A stretch of DNA of 64,000 nucleotides from Hydromicrobium sp964415365 (GTDB lineage Bacteria > Actinomycetota > Humimicrobiia > Humimicrobiales > Humimicrobiaceae), in assembly GCA_964415365.1 (NCBI GenBank), contig CAYPYW010000006.1, forward strand, positions 1 to 64,000. The letters are read 5' to 3'. Shown one piece after another: positions 1-9,151 of this stretch. Both the position numbers and the translations under genes were made by a program. Position 1 is the first letter of the stretch. The number at the start of each line of letters is the position of its first letter. The notes below the pieces were generated by a model, which saw nothing but the letters and a program-made list of their open reading frames with translations, made no database searches and was not told where the DNA came from.

Positions 1-46
1 AAAATAAAAAAAATCGATATTTTTATTAGGTAAATCAATTTAACAG

Positions 47-2854
47 ATGAATAATTTATTAGTATTTTTTAAAAAATATAGAATAGATATACTAATAATA
101 TTTATTTTCTTAATCTTACCCTTTATTTTTTTTAAAAATGGACTCAAGTTAAACTCAGTAATATTAGGCTCAGGTGATCCAACGGCATATTACTTCCCAC
201 TCCATCAGCTAAAATTTGAATTGATAAAAGATCTGGAAATGCCATTCTGGAATAGATATAATTTTAGTGGATTCCCGTTGTTAGCCAACCCTCAAGCGAA
301 TGTTTTTTTTCCTTTAACATTAATCCTGGGTTTAATCTTTCCTGTAATAATTTCTTATAATTTATCAGTAATTCTTAGCTACTCTTTAGCAGGGATATTT
401 TTTTATCTTTTCTTGAAGGAATACAATCTCAGTAAGATTGCATGTTTTACAGGCGGTTTAATATTTATGTTTAGCGGATCGATGGTAACTCATAGGAGTC
501 ATGCTACAAATATTTATGGAATGGTTTGGGTGATATTAATTTTGTTATTTCTTGAAAAATATAGGAAATCTAGAAAGTTTGAGTATATATTTGTTGGCTC
601 AATTTTTTATGGTATTTCTTTTTTTTCTAGCCAACCACAAATTTTTTTATATAGCTCTTTAGTTATATTGACATATATTATTTATTATACGTTTATTTTT
701 AATGGTGGTAAAAATTATTATTTCTTATTATCAGGAACTATTTTTTTAATTGGGTTGTTACTTATAAGTGTTCAATTTTTTCAAACTTATGAGTTAATGA
801 ATTATAGTGTTTTAAAAAAAATTGATTACGGTTATTTTAGCTCTTTTTCTTTTAGTCCTAAATTACTAATTTTATTATTTTTTCCGTTTATATATGGTAA
901 TCCATTTTATCAATTACAGAGTGTCCCAACTTATTTTGGTCCTTGGAATTATACAGAGATGGTGATTTACTTTGGCATTTTCACCGTTCCTCTTTTAGTA
1001 TTTGGATTTTTTATAAAAAATAAACATAAATATCTCTGGATTTTTATATTAATATTTTCTTTCTTTTTAGTTCTGGGAGATCATACACCTTTGTATAAAT
1101 TAATGTATTATGTTCCGTTATTTAACATGTTTAGAGTACCAGCCAGAAATTGGTTTGAATTTGGTATTGCTTTTTCAATCCTTGCTGGATTTGGTTTGGA
1201 TTATTTTATAAAAATAGACAAGAATAAAGGAAAAAAAATATTATTAGTGATAATAGCTTTTTTTAGCACTATATTATGTGGTTTTATTTACTGTTTGTTA
1301 AAGACAAATCTAAGGGATAGCTTTATAAATTTTTTGGGAGTTCCTGGTGACAAGATAGAGTATCTGTTACAAAGTCTAAAATTTACCAATTATTCAGTTT
1401 TTATACCCATTATTATTATATTATGCTTGATTTCTTTACTTCTATTATTTTTATTTAAAAGAAATAAATTTTTATACATTCTATTTGTTGTACTAATATT
1501 TCTTGATTTATTTTCATTTGGATTTTTTTATGAAAAAGATAGCGATATTAATTACCTTTTAAATAAAGTAGAAAATTCAGAAGACTTATATTTCTTAAAT
1601 CAAGAAAATGAAATTTTTAGAATCTACCCTGTTAGCCCGGGAGTATCTGGTATTATTCTTTGTAATAATAAAAATATAGATAAGAAAATAGACGCTATAA
1701 CCGGCTATGATACATTATTATTGAGAGAGTACAATTATATAACTGGGATTAATAATAGTTCAGATTACGTCACGAACTTGGAGGAATTTCTAAGAAATAA
1801 TAATGTACTTTCAACCCTAAATACTAAATATATAATTCTTCCTATTGTGGATAATACAGATGAATTTAAAGATAACATTACCAAATCATATTGGAAGGAC
1901 ACAGAACCTGTTCTTGATAAAGTTAGATATAGCGAAGCGGAATTCAAGCATTCCTGGCTGTCAACTGACAAGAGCGAGATAATAATAGGTGGTGGTGAGA
2001 ACACAGCCAAACTATATAAGATCACAATTGATATTGAGATAGACAGGGATTATATGGTTAGCTTTGAGATAAGGGAAAATAAAAAGTTAGATAACTACAT
2101 CCATTTTGATTTTTCTGGGGATAATTATGATGATCCTAATCAAGAGTTTTATTTAGACCCGGATGATATAGGAGAAGAATATATGAAAGTAGAGAGGGTA
2201 ATCAATTCCGAAGGCATCCCCTCCGGTACAAATATTTATTTTAGAGTGTTTACAGACTCAGTCGGGGAATTTTCGATAAAAGATTTAGAAATACATGAGA
2301 TTGTCAGATATTATGATTATGAGACTGTGTATGAGGATGATAGTACTATGATTTTAGAAAATAAAAACTTTATGCCAAGATTCTACTTTGTAAGTGAAAT
2401 TATAGATATAGATAGTCTGGAAGAGGCAAGAAGTATACTCTGGGAAGAAGATACATTATGGGATTATGATAGGTTTGATGTTAAGACATCTGCTCTTGTA
2501 CAGGATATTGATTTTAACGGGATAAAGTTTAATACAGAAAATACACATGTAGATATAATTGAGTATAAAAACAATGAAGTTACACTGGAAACTACCTCAG
2601 AAGATGATTCGTTCCTGGTATTTTCAGATACCTACTATCCCGGGTGGAGGGCATATATTGATAATATCGAAACTAAAGTTTATAGAACTAATGGAATAGT
2701 TAAGGGTATTTATGTTCCAGAAGGGAAACATACTATATTGTTTAAATATGTTCCAAGTCATTTTTGGGTTGTTTTTGTTGTAAGTTTGTCTAGCTTTATT
2801 TTTATTATTGCAGGAATGGTCGTTTTAGTTATAAAGCGTAAAAGATCTCTTTGA
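47..2854 (+). CDS. YfhO-family polytopic membrane protein (GT-C-like)
   Basis: A 935-residue membrane protein. About 500 N-terminal residues form a dozen or so hydrophobic helices. The first outside loop carries GSGDPTAYYFPL (near residue 42), where GT-C enzymes keep an acidic catalytic residue. A polar region of about 400 residues follows, then one last helix (908-930). Near residue 862 is YYPGWRAYIDN followed by a VPEGKH segment, the hallmark tail of YfhO-type proteins. YfhO in Bacillus is linked to glycosylation of lipoteichoic acid, so a lipid-linked-sugar transferase acting outside the membrane is the likely role; the substrate is unknown. The start is ATG 47 with no clear ribosome site. 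The upstream neighbour lies outside the window, and the 3' end converges on the methyltransferase gene. Confidence 0.85.
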   Translation: MNNLLVFFKKYRIDILIIFIFLILPFIFFKNGLKLNSVILGSGDPTAYYFPLHQLKFELIKDLEMPFWNRYNFSGFPLLANPQANVFFPLTLILGLIFPVIISYNLSVILSYSLAGIFFYLFLKEYNLSKIACFTGGLIFMFSGSMVTHRSHATNIYGMVWVILILLFLEKYRKSRKFEYIFVGSIFYGISFFSSQPQIFLYSSLVILTYIIYYTFIFNGGKNYYFLLSGTIFLIGLLLISVQFFQTYELMNYSVLKKIDYGYFSSFSFSPKLLILLFFPFIYGNPFYQLQSVPTYFGPWNYTEMVIYFGIFTVPLLVFGFFIKNKHKYLWIFILIFSFFLVLGDHTPLYKLMYYVPLFNMFRVPARNWFEFGIAFSILAGFGLDYFIKIDKNKGKKILLVIIAFFSTILCGFIYCLLKTNLRDSFINFLGVPGDKIEYLLQSLKFTNYSVFIPIIIILCLISLLLLFLFKRNKFLYILFVVLIFLDLFSFGFFYEKDSDINYLLNKVENSEDLYFLNQENEIFRIYPVSPGVSGIILCNNKNIDKKIDAITGYDTLLLREYNYITGINNSSDYVTNLEEFLRNNNVLSTLNTKYIILPIVDNTDEFKDNITKSYWKDTEPVLDKVRYSEAEFKHSWLSTDKSEIIIGGGENTAKLYKITIDIEIDRDYMVSFEIRENKKLDNYIHFDFSGDNYDDPNQEFYLDPDDIGEEYMKVERVINSEGIPSGTNIYFRVFTDSVGEFSIKDLEIHEIVRYYDYETVYEDDSTMILENKNFMPRFYFVSEIIDIDSLEEARSILWEEDTLWDYDRFDVKTSALVQDIDFNGIKFNTENTHVDIIEYKNNEVTLETTSEDDSFLVFSDTYYPGWRAYIDNIETKVYRTNGIVKGIYVPEGKHTILFKYVPSHFWVVFVVSLSSFIFIIAGMVVLVIKRKRSL

Positions 2855-2874
2855 TTTGTAATTATATAAATTTT

Positions 2875-3849
2875 TTATTTTCCCCTTTTATAAGCAATTA
2901 AATTCAAAATACCGCCAAAGAATAATAATTGGAGATAAGTTAGGGGTTTTAGAATTTTATTATAAAAAGATTTCTTTCCGGGTAATACCGATGATATATT
3001 TTTGATTTTATCAATAACAGGGAAGTAGCCGCCCATATAGGGATATATGGTATATGTAAATCCTGTCTTTCTTAAATTCCTCACATAGGTCCATAACCTG
3101 TAGACGTGTTCGTTTATACCTACCTTAATCTCTGCGCAATCCAGTTTGCTTTTTTTAAGTCCTCCAACTGGTTCATTTGTTAAAATCAGTCTTCCTGAAG
3201 GTTTGAGTACCCTACAAACCTCCTTTAGTGTGACATAAATATTGGAGCTGTGATGGAGAGTTGCCGTGATGAAAACTATATCAAATATATTATCTCTGAA
3301 AGGAAGATCATTCATGTTGCCGCGAACCCTCTCAAAATAAATGTCTTCGTTTTGGATGTAAATATCGCTGGTAAGGAGACCTACATATTTTGCAAGCAGA
3401 ATGTCTATTCCGACTGCATAACAGCCATTTCGGGCGAAGAATCTTGTTGACCAACACCTTCCGGACCCCAGATCCAGGATGGCTTCTTTTCCGCTTAAGC
3501 CTATTTTTTCGAACATATATTTAAAATTTTCGGCCTGGCTCCTCCATGCTGATTTATGTTCTCCTATGGCATCCGGGAGGGAAAGCATCAGTTCATCTGT
3601 ATTTACGATTGCTTCCTTTAGTTCCTCCCACCCTTTTTGCTCGCTTGTGATTTCGGAATCGGAACTTATCAGCAAATCTATTATCCCATCTTTAATAATG
3701 AAATTTTTATTACAATTGTTGCATTTAATATATCCTTCTCTTATCTCATCTTTTTTTATATCTATATTAATCTCACTGGTTCCTGGGAAGGATAATTCTT
3801 CTTTCAGGCAGTATGGACAACGTAGAAATCTGATCAGTTCTCTTTTCAT
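2875..3849 (-). CDS. SAM-dependent methyltransferase with N-terminal Trm112-like zinc ribbon
   Basis: A 324-residue protein. The N-terminus has paired cysteines at 11/14 and 43/46 (CPYC, CNNC), a Trm112-like zinc ribbon. It is followed by a class I methyltransferase with motif I LDLGSG at 125-130, an acidic post-I strand, and FDIVFITATLHH then LKPSGRLILTNEP as motifs IV and V. The C-terminal 60 residues are basic and hydrophobic and may lie on the membrane. Free-standing proteins of this layout are common in polysaccharide loci and probably methylate a sugar or lipid carrier, but the acceptor cannot be read from sequence. It lies tail to tail with the YfhO gene, 20 bp apart. Confidence 0.85.
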   Translation of the reverse strand: MKRELIRFLRCPYCLKEELSFPGTSEINIDIKKDEIREGYIKCNNCNKNFIIKDGIIDLLISSDSEITSEQKGWEELKEAIVNTDELMLSLPDAIGEHKSAWRSQAENFKYMFEKIGLSGKEAILDLGSGRCWSTRFFARNGCYAVGIDILLAKYVGLLTSDIYIQNEDIYFERVRGNMNDLPFRDNIFDIVFITATLHHSSNIYVTLKEVCRVLKPSGRLILTNEPVGGLKKSKLDCAEIKVGINEHVYRLWTYVRNLRKTGFTYTIYPYMGGYFPVIDKIKNISSVLPGKKSFYNKILKPLTYLQLLFFGGILNLIAYKRGK

Positions 3850-4220
3850 ATTTTAAAAATAAAAAATTTCCAAAGGTATTTCTATAATTATTAAGAAACT
3901 ATTAAAGATCATTTATTTTTGAACTTATCTTAAGTTATATGAAAGAAGATAGCATTAAACCTCCAATAAATAAAGATACTAATGAGTCTATATGATTATT
4001 AAATTATTATAAGATGAGATATTTTATTGATTAAGAGAACTTTAATTGTTTTAACGCGTTAAATAATCAAATAATTGTAAGTAACAATTTTATATTGAAT
4101 TCTTAAAGGAACTTGACATAGTTTAATATTTGTGTAATCATACTTATCACTAACAGTGTAAATGAATAGTAGAAATAGTTATAGCAATTTAAATAGTAAA
4201 AAAATAAATAATTTGTAGCA
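3850..4220. other. AT-rich divergent intergenic region
   Basis: 371 bp between the minus-strand methyltransferase and the plus-strand GerMN gene. Stop codons are dense in all frames and no small gene is convincing. It should hold divergent promoters; only the rightward one (4113-4141) is recognisable. Confidence 0.6.
4113..4141 (+). promoter_or_regulatory. Probable sigmaA-type promoter for the GerMN-amidase pair
   Basis: A perfect -35 TTGACA (4113-4118), a 17-bp spacer, and AATCAT (4136-4141) matching four of six -10 positions. It would give an untranslated leader of about 70 nt before ATG 4221. The -10 is weak, so confidence rests mostly on the -35 box and position. Confidence 0.5.
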
Positions 4221-4961
4221 ATGAAAAATAACAGTGTCAAAGGAAAACTGCTAGTTTTCTATCGCACAGCAGTGTCTACATTGTGCATTTTATTAATCCT
4301 ATCATTAATTTTATTTAGTATTGGCTGTGAGACGGTTGACGGTACCGATACTACTTCTGAAAATAATTTAAACAGCTCTTCGGACTCTGAGAATATTTCA
4401 GAAAGTACTGATTCCAACGAAAGTATTACAGAAAATGGAGAATCCACTGATACAGAAGAATCAGTAGAAGAGACAAGTGATTCTTCTGAAGAAAACGGTT
4501 CATTAGAAGAAAATAATCAGACTCAGGCAGAAGATGAACAAGCTACTTCGGAGGGTGAATTGACAATAAAGGTATATTATGCCGATCAGCAGGGAGAGTA
4601 TCTAGTTGGTGAATCAAGAAAGGTATCTTCAGAAAATAAATATACAGAGGCATTGTATGAACTTATGAAACTACCAGTAGACAGCAGTCTAATCCGTATT
4701 ATACCTGATACCACGATAATAAATTCGGTGAAGGTGGAAGGAGGTTTGGCAAGTGTAGACCTGTCAGCTAATTTTGTAGATGATAGAATCGTAAGTGATA
4801 CAGCAGATATTTTACTGGTTTACTCTATAGTAAATACGCTAACCGAATTTTCTGACGTAGATTCAGTAGCTTTTTATATTGATGGCGAGAAACTTGATAT
4901 TCTGGGAATGCTGGATGTAAGCGGTCCTGTTTACAGAAGGAATGATTTAATAAAAAACTAA
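4221..4961 (+). CDS. GerMN-domain lipoprotein
   Basis: A 246-residue lipoprotein. It has a basic N-terminus, a hydrophobic helix, and a lipobox LFSIGC with the lipid-carrying cysteine at 36. A Ser/Glu/Asn-rich acidic linker (about 40-115) leads to a GerMN domain (about 118-235; LTIKVYYAD, then GLASVDLSANF and VDSVAFYIDG). GerMN domains occur in GerM, a lipoprotein of sporulation and cell-wall assembly, and in lipoproteins paired with amidases. Its stop is 12 bp before ATG 4974 of the amidase gene, so the two are almost certainly co-transcribed and may act together on peptidoglycan. No strong ribosome site precedes ATG 4221. Confidence 0.9.
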   Translation: MKNNSVKGKLLVFYRTAVSTLCILLILSLILFSIGCETVDGTDTTSENNLNSSSDSENISESTDSNESITENGESTDTEESVEETSDSSEENGSLEENNQTQAEDEQATSEGELTIKVYYADQQGEYLVGESRKVSSENKYTEALYELMKLPVDSSLIRIIPDTTIINSVKVEGGLASVDLSANFVDDRIVSDTADILLVYSIVNTLTEFSDVDSVAFYIDGEKLDILGMLDVSGPVYRRNDLIKN

Positions 4962-4967
4962 TTTTTA

Positions 4968-7900
4968 TTGAGCATGGAAAGATTTACAAAAATTATAAAA
5001 CTAGCTGCAATTTTTTTTGTTATATTTGTATTTAGTTTCTCACTGGTACTTTTACCTGCTGTAAAAAATCTTAATGCAGCCGGAAATGGGATAAAAGTAT
5101 TTATTGACGCCGGGCATGGTGGGAGAGATCCTGGTGCGGTTGCGAATGGGCTTAATGAAAAAGATGCCAATATAGCAATAGCCAACAGGCTGAAGGCAAA
5201 GCTGGAAGCTGCTGGCTTTACAGTTATCATGAGAAGAACCGGAGATCAATATCATACCCTTGACGAAATAGTTAGTATGGCAAACAGCAGTGGAGCTGAT
5301 ATTTTTATTTCAATTCATAATAATGCTTCGGTTTCAGCATCTGCAAACGGCACGGAAACCTACTGGAACGCGAACGGAGTAAATGGGTCAAGCCAGCTTG
5401 CGAACCTTGTGCAATCCAGACTTGTAAGCCAGATTGGCAGGGCGAACCGTGGCGTAAAAACTGCTAATTTCAGGGTTATTAAATATACTACTATGCCAGC
5501 AGCTCTTGTTGAGTGTGCTTTCGTTTCAAATCCTACCGAAGCCGGGCTCCTCAAAACAGCAGATTTCCAGGAAAAATGTGCAACAGGGCTCTTTAATGCT
5601 ATAAATGAGTTTTCGAAAGGTATAAATAAGAGCACAGGAGGTTACACAGGTGGTTCTGGAAATAGTTCGGCAGGATTTACTGTGGTAATTGATTATCCTG
5701 GAAATAATGCAACCATTGATAAAAATTTCTTGATTAGTGGTTGGGCAGCAGATCTAAATAATAAACCTCCGAAGAAACTGGCAAAAGTAGAAATTTACAA
5801 AGGGGCAGAAAGAAATACGGCTAATTTCCTCGGAACTGCATCCAGATTTGACCGGCCAGACCTGGGTAGAGCGGATATTCTTGACAGTGGTTATCTGCTT
5901 CATATCAATCTTGACTCTCTGGCTAAGGGTGAGAATATCCTATATGTATATGCATATGACACGAGTGGCAATTATAGCTACAATATGGTCAAGATAAATG
6001 TAATTAAAGATGATCCTGTCGAACAGCCAAACAGTAACCCTGTAGCCAACCCTGGTGGACCGTATGAGGGGAAGACGGGCCAGGAAATAACCTTTAACGG
6101 CTCTGCATCTTCGGATTCCGATGGCAGTATTGCTGAATATCTCTGGGATTTTGGTGACGGGAGCACTGGAAGCGGAGTAAATCCCGTACATACTTATGCT
6201 AACTCCGGAACTTATACAGTAAAACTTACAGTTAAGGATGATAAAGGTGCTCAATCAGCTGCGGTTCAGGTTAGTGCAAATATTACTGAAGAAGATGAAG
6301 AAGGTGGCGAGGAGGAATCTCCGGAAGATGAGGGTGTAATATCCAACTCTACCAGTGTAATAGGTTATAAGGAAGTAACCGTTGATCAGCTTGTAAAATT
6401 GTTTATAGACAGAGACTCGGATAAATTGGAAAGAGCCACAAGACTGGCAGCACTGTATATACAGTATGGTAGTTTATTTGATATAAGAGCGGATATAGCC
6501 TGGGCACAGATGTGTCATGAAACAGGATTTCTGGAATTTACCGGGGATGTAAAACCTGAGCAGAACAACTTCTGTGGTATGGGAGCTGTCGGAGGTGGAG
6601 TTCCTGGAAATAGCTTTGCTACGGAGGAATTAGGAGTAATAGCTCATTATGCACATCTTTCCTGGTATTATTATCCGGATCATAAGAATGAGTACTGCAA
6701 TGACCAGTATGATCCAAGACATTTTGAAAATACGCATAGTAGATATACGGGCGACACTACTCTTGGTTTCCTGAATGGAAGGTGGGCACCGGGCAGTACT
6801 TACACAAATAAAATAGTACTTTTCGCGAATGAAGTATGGCAGGGAGCTGATACCACTGAGCATACGGTAACGGCGGATGCCGGCCAGGATTTGGCTGCAA
6901 ATGTGGGAGAAGAGCTTACCTTTGACGCCTCTGGAAGTACAATATCTCCACTGGCGGAAGCAGGGACAATAACTTACTCCTGGGATTGGGATAACGACGG
7001 AGTGTATGACATAACGACCGAGAACTCGGTTATAAAGCACACATTTGATACAGATGGAGTATTTACTGTAAAGCTTGAGGTAACAGCATTTGAGAATATC
7101 AAATCAACTGATACTGTTACTGTAAATGTGAATGCTTATCCAGTAGCAGATCCTGGCGGGCCTTACCAGGGGACAGTAGATGAGGAAATAACATTTGATG
7201 GTTCTGCTTCTACCGATTCAGATGGCAGTATCGCCGAATACACCTGGGATTTTGGTGACGATTCAACCGGAACTGGAGAAAAGCCTACCCATACTTACGC
7301 TGCGGCTGGAACTTATACAGTTACACTTACGGTAAAAGATGACAAGGAAGCCAGTTCTATACTGGAACAGACCACTGCTGTTATAACAGAGGAGGGGCAG
7401 GAACTGGAAGGCAGTGGAGACGGTGAAGAAGGAGATGGTGGAGAAACTCCTGAAAACATTATACCCACAGCAAATCCGGGTGGACCTTACCAGGGGACGG
7501 TAAATCAGGAATTGACTCTTGATGGTTCTGCTTCAACAGATTCAGACGGCAGTATAGCCGAGTATACCTGGAATTTTGGTGATAACTCGACAGGAACCGG
7601 GGCAAAACCTACTCATAAATATGTTTCAGCAGGGACATATACAGTTACACTTACGGTAAAAGATAATTCAGGTGCATCTTCAGAAGCAAAAACGACCACG
7701 GCAACAGTTAAGAATGAACAGGTGGTATCGAGGGCTATCGGAAGATATACAGGTGTATTTACTATGGTCATTGATACCCCTAAGAAGAACGCAAGTATTT
7801 CCCAGGATTTTGTTATAAGTGGCTGGGCTGCGGATCTTGTAAATAAAAAACCGGTAAAACTGGCAAAGGTTGAAATTTATAACGGCAGGGACAGATATGA

Positions 7901-8951
7901 GCATAATTTCCTGGGAACGGCACAAATATACCAGAGGCCTGACCTTGGCAGAAAGGATATTTTAGACAGTGGGTATGCGCTTAGGATTTCTCTGGAATCG
8001 CTGCCGCAGGGCGAAAATACACTCTGGGTATATGCTTATGATGCGAATAATAATTATAGCCTTGCAGCGGTTAAGATAAATGTTGTGAAGGAAGAACAAG
8101 GAGGCAGTGGAGACGGTGAAGAAGGAGATGGTGGAGAAACTCCTGAAAACATTATACCCACAGCAAATCCGGGTGGACCTTACCAGGGGACGGTAAATCA
8201 GGAATTGACTCTTGATGGTTCTGCTTCAACAGATTCAGACGGCAGTATAGCCGAGTATACCTGGAATTTTGGTGATAACTCGACAGGAACCGGGGCAAAA
8301 CCTACTCATAAATATGTTTCAGCAGGGACATATACAGTTACACTTACGGTAAAAGATAATTCAGGTGCATCTTCAGAAGCAAAAACGAGCACGGCCACGA
8401 TAGCAGCAGAAACCAGCGGTTATCCAGTAAATACTACACCAATTTCCAACTCTACTAACATGATTGGCTATACGGAAGTGACTGTGGATCAGCTTGTGAA
8501 GATTTTTGTAGACAGGGGTTCAAATAAAGTGGAATGGGCAAGAAGAATTGCTCCTATATATATCAGTTATGGGAAATTATTTAACATAAGGGCGGATATA
8601 GCCTGGGCACAGATGTGTCATGAAACAGGATTTCTGGAATATACCGGGGATGTTAAGCCCAACCAGAATAACTTCTGCGGTATGGGAGCCACCGGAGGCG
8701 GTGTTCCGGGTAATAGCTTTGCGACTGAAGAATTGGGAATAATAGCTCATTATGCACATCTTGCCTGGTATTATTATCCGGATCATATAAATGGGTACTG
8801 CAACAGCCAGTATGACCCCAGACATTTTGGGAGTTCGCATTACAAATATACTGGTAATACTACTTTAGGATTCTTAAACGGGAACTGGGCACCGGGCAGT
8901 ACTTATACAGATAAGATCATATTGTTTGCAAATGCAATATATGGTTTCTAA
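4968..8951 (+). CDS. Secreted modular autolysin: N-acetylmuramoyl-L-alanine amidase with PKD repeats and two glucosaminidase domains
   Basis: A 1327-residue secreted murein hydrolase. Approximate domains: signal peptide (1-38); Amidase_3 (42-222) with DAGHGG, NGLNEKD, SIHNN and ALVECAFVSN supplying zinc ligands and the catalytic glutamate; Ig-like ISGW domain (237-349); PKD (357-440); glucosaminidase-type domain (458-625; AWAQMCHETGFLE, NNFCGMG); four further domains (PKD-like 631-721, PKD 724-808, PKD 831-915, ISGW 928-1041); PKD (1063-1145); second glucosaminidase-type domain (1158-1327). It should cut both the peptide-glycan link and the glycan strand. The frame opens at TTG 4968, but ATG 4974 two codons on is the likelier start. 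The gene carries a 287-bp perfect internal repeat. Confidence 0.92.
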   Translation: MSMERFTKIIKLAAIFFVIFVFSFSLVLLPAVKNLNAAGNGIKVFIDAGHGGRDPGAVANGLNEKDANIAIANRLKAKLEAAGFTVIMRRTGDQYHTLDEIVSMANSSGADIFISIHNNASVSASANGTETYWNANGVNGSSQLANLVQSRLVSQIGRANRGVKTANFRVIKYTTMPAALVECAFVSNPTEAGLLKTADFQEKCATGLFNAINEFSKGINKSTGGYTGGSGNSSAGFTVVIDYPGNNATIDKNFLISGWAADLNNKPPKKLAKVEIYKGAERNTANFLGTASRFDRPDLGRADILDSGYLLHINLDSLAKGENILYVYAYDTSGNYSYNMVKINVIKDDPVEQPNSNPVANPGGPYEGKTGQEITFNGSASSDSDGSIAEYLWDFGDGSTGSGVNPVHTYANSGTYTVKLTVKDDKGAQSAAVQVSANITEEDEEGGEEESPEDEGVISNSTSVIGYKEVTVDQLVKLFIDRDSDKLERATRLAALYIQYGSLFDIRADIAWAQMCHETGFLEFTGDVKPEQNNFCGMGAVGGGVPGNSFATEELGVIAHYAHLSWYYYPDHKNEYCNDQYDPRHFENTHSRYTGDTTLGFLNGRWAPGSTYTNKIVLFANEVWQGADTTEHTVTADAGQDLAANVGEELTFDASGSTISPLAEAGTITYSWDWDNDGVYDITTENSVIKHTFDTDGVFTVKLEVTAFENIKSTDTVTVNVNAYPVADPGGPYQGTVDEEITFDGSASTDSDGSIAEYTWDFGDDSTGTGEKPTHTYAAAGTYTVTLTVKDDKEASSILEQTTAVITEEGQELEGSGDGEEGDGGETPENIIPTANPGGPYQGTVNQELTLDGSASTDSDGSIAEYTWNFGDNSTGTGAKPTHKYVSAGTYTVTLTVKDNSGASSEAKTTTATVKNEQVVSRAIGRYTGVFTMVIDTPKKNASISQDFVISGWAADLVNKKPVKLAKVEIYNGRDRYEHNFLGTAQIYQRPDLGRKDILDSGYALRISLESLPQGENTLWVYAYDANNNYSLAAVKINVVKEEQGGSGDGEEGDGGETPENIIPTANPGGPYQGTVNQELTLDGSASTDSDGSIAEYTWNFGDNSTGTGAKPTHKYVSAGTYTVTLTVKDNSGASSEAKTSTATIAAETSGYPVNTTPISNSTNMIGYTEVTVDQLVKIFVDRGSNKVEWARRIAPIYISYGKLFNIRADIAWAQMCHETGFLEYTGDVKPNQNNFCGMGATGGGVPGNSFATEELGIIAHYAHLAWYYYPDHINGYCNSQYDPRHFGSSHYKYTGNTTLGFLNGNWAPGSTYTDKIILFANAIYGF
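7409..7695 (+). repeat. Perfect 287-bp in-frame direct repeat, copy 1
   Basis: Base-for-base identical by eye to 8102-8388, at an offset of 693 bp (231 codons). It encodes an acidic linker (GSGDGEEGDGGETPEN) plus a PKD domain. The flanks diverge at once: 7408 against 8101 and 7696 against 8389 differ. Confidence 0.95.
8102..8388 (+). repeat. Perfect 287-bp in-frame direct repeat, copy 2
   Basis: Second copy of the 7409-7695 unit. Recombination between the copies would remove or add exactly 231 codons (one PKD plus one ISGW domain) without breaking the frame. Confidence 0.95.
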
Positions 8952-9081
8952 TTTTACAAAAGGATAAACAGCCTGTACCTCTCTCTTTGAATTGAATCAA
9001 TCTAATTCCGGGTAAAACTAAATCATTTTCATACCTATCCTTATATTTATTGCTATTTTTTTTGATTTAATTTATCTTAGA

Positions 9082-9109
9082 TTGAAAGTTCTGGTAAAAT
9101 CTTTATAAA
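9082..9109 (+). promoter_or_regulatory. Probable promoter for the polymerase gene
   Basis: TTGAAA (9082-9087), a 16-bp spacer, TATAAA (9104-9109); both boxes match consensus at five of six. ATG 9152 lies about 42 bp downstream. Confidence 0.6.
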
Positions 9110-9151
9110 GTATATTCATGTTTAAAGTAAATACTTATTTAAAGGTAGACA

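Noticed and set aside
47..1760. Much lower GC in the first 1.7 kb than in the rest of the YfhO-like gene, hinting at a mosaic origin
   Set aside because: This half encodes transmembrane helices rich in Phe, Leu and Ile with TTT, TTA and ATA codons, which explains the bias without transfer.
5052..8840. Several long antisense open frames inside the autolysin gene
   Set aside because: They mirror the repetitive low-stop coding sequence; none has a ribosome site or a recognisable product.
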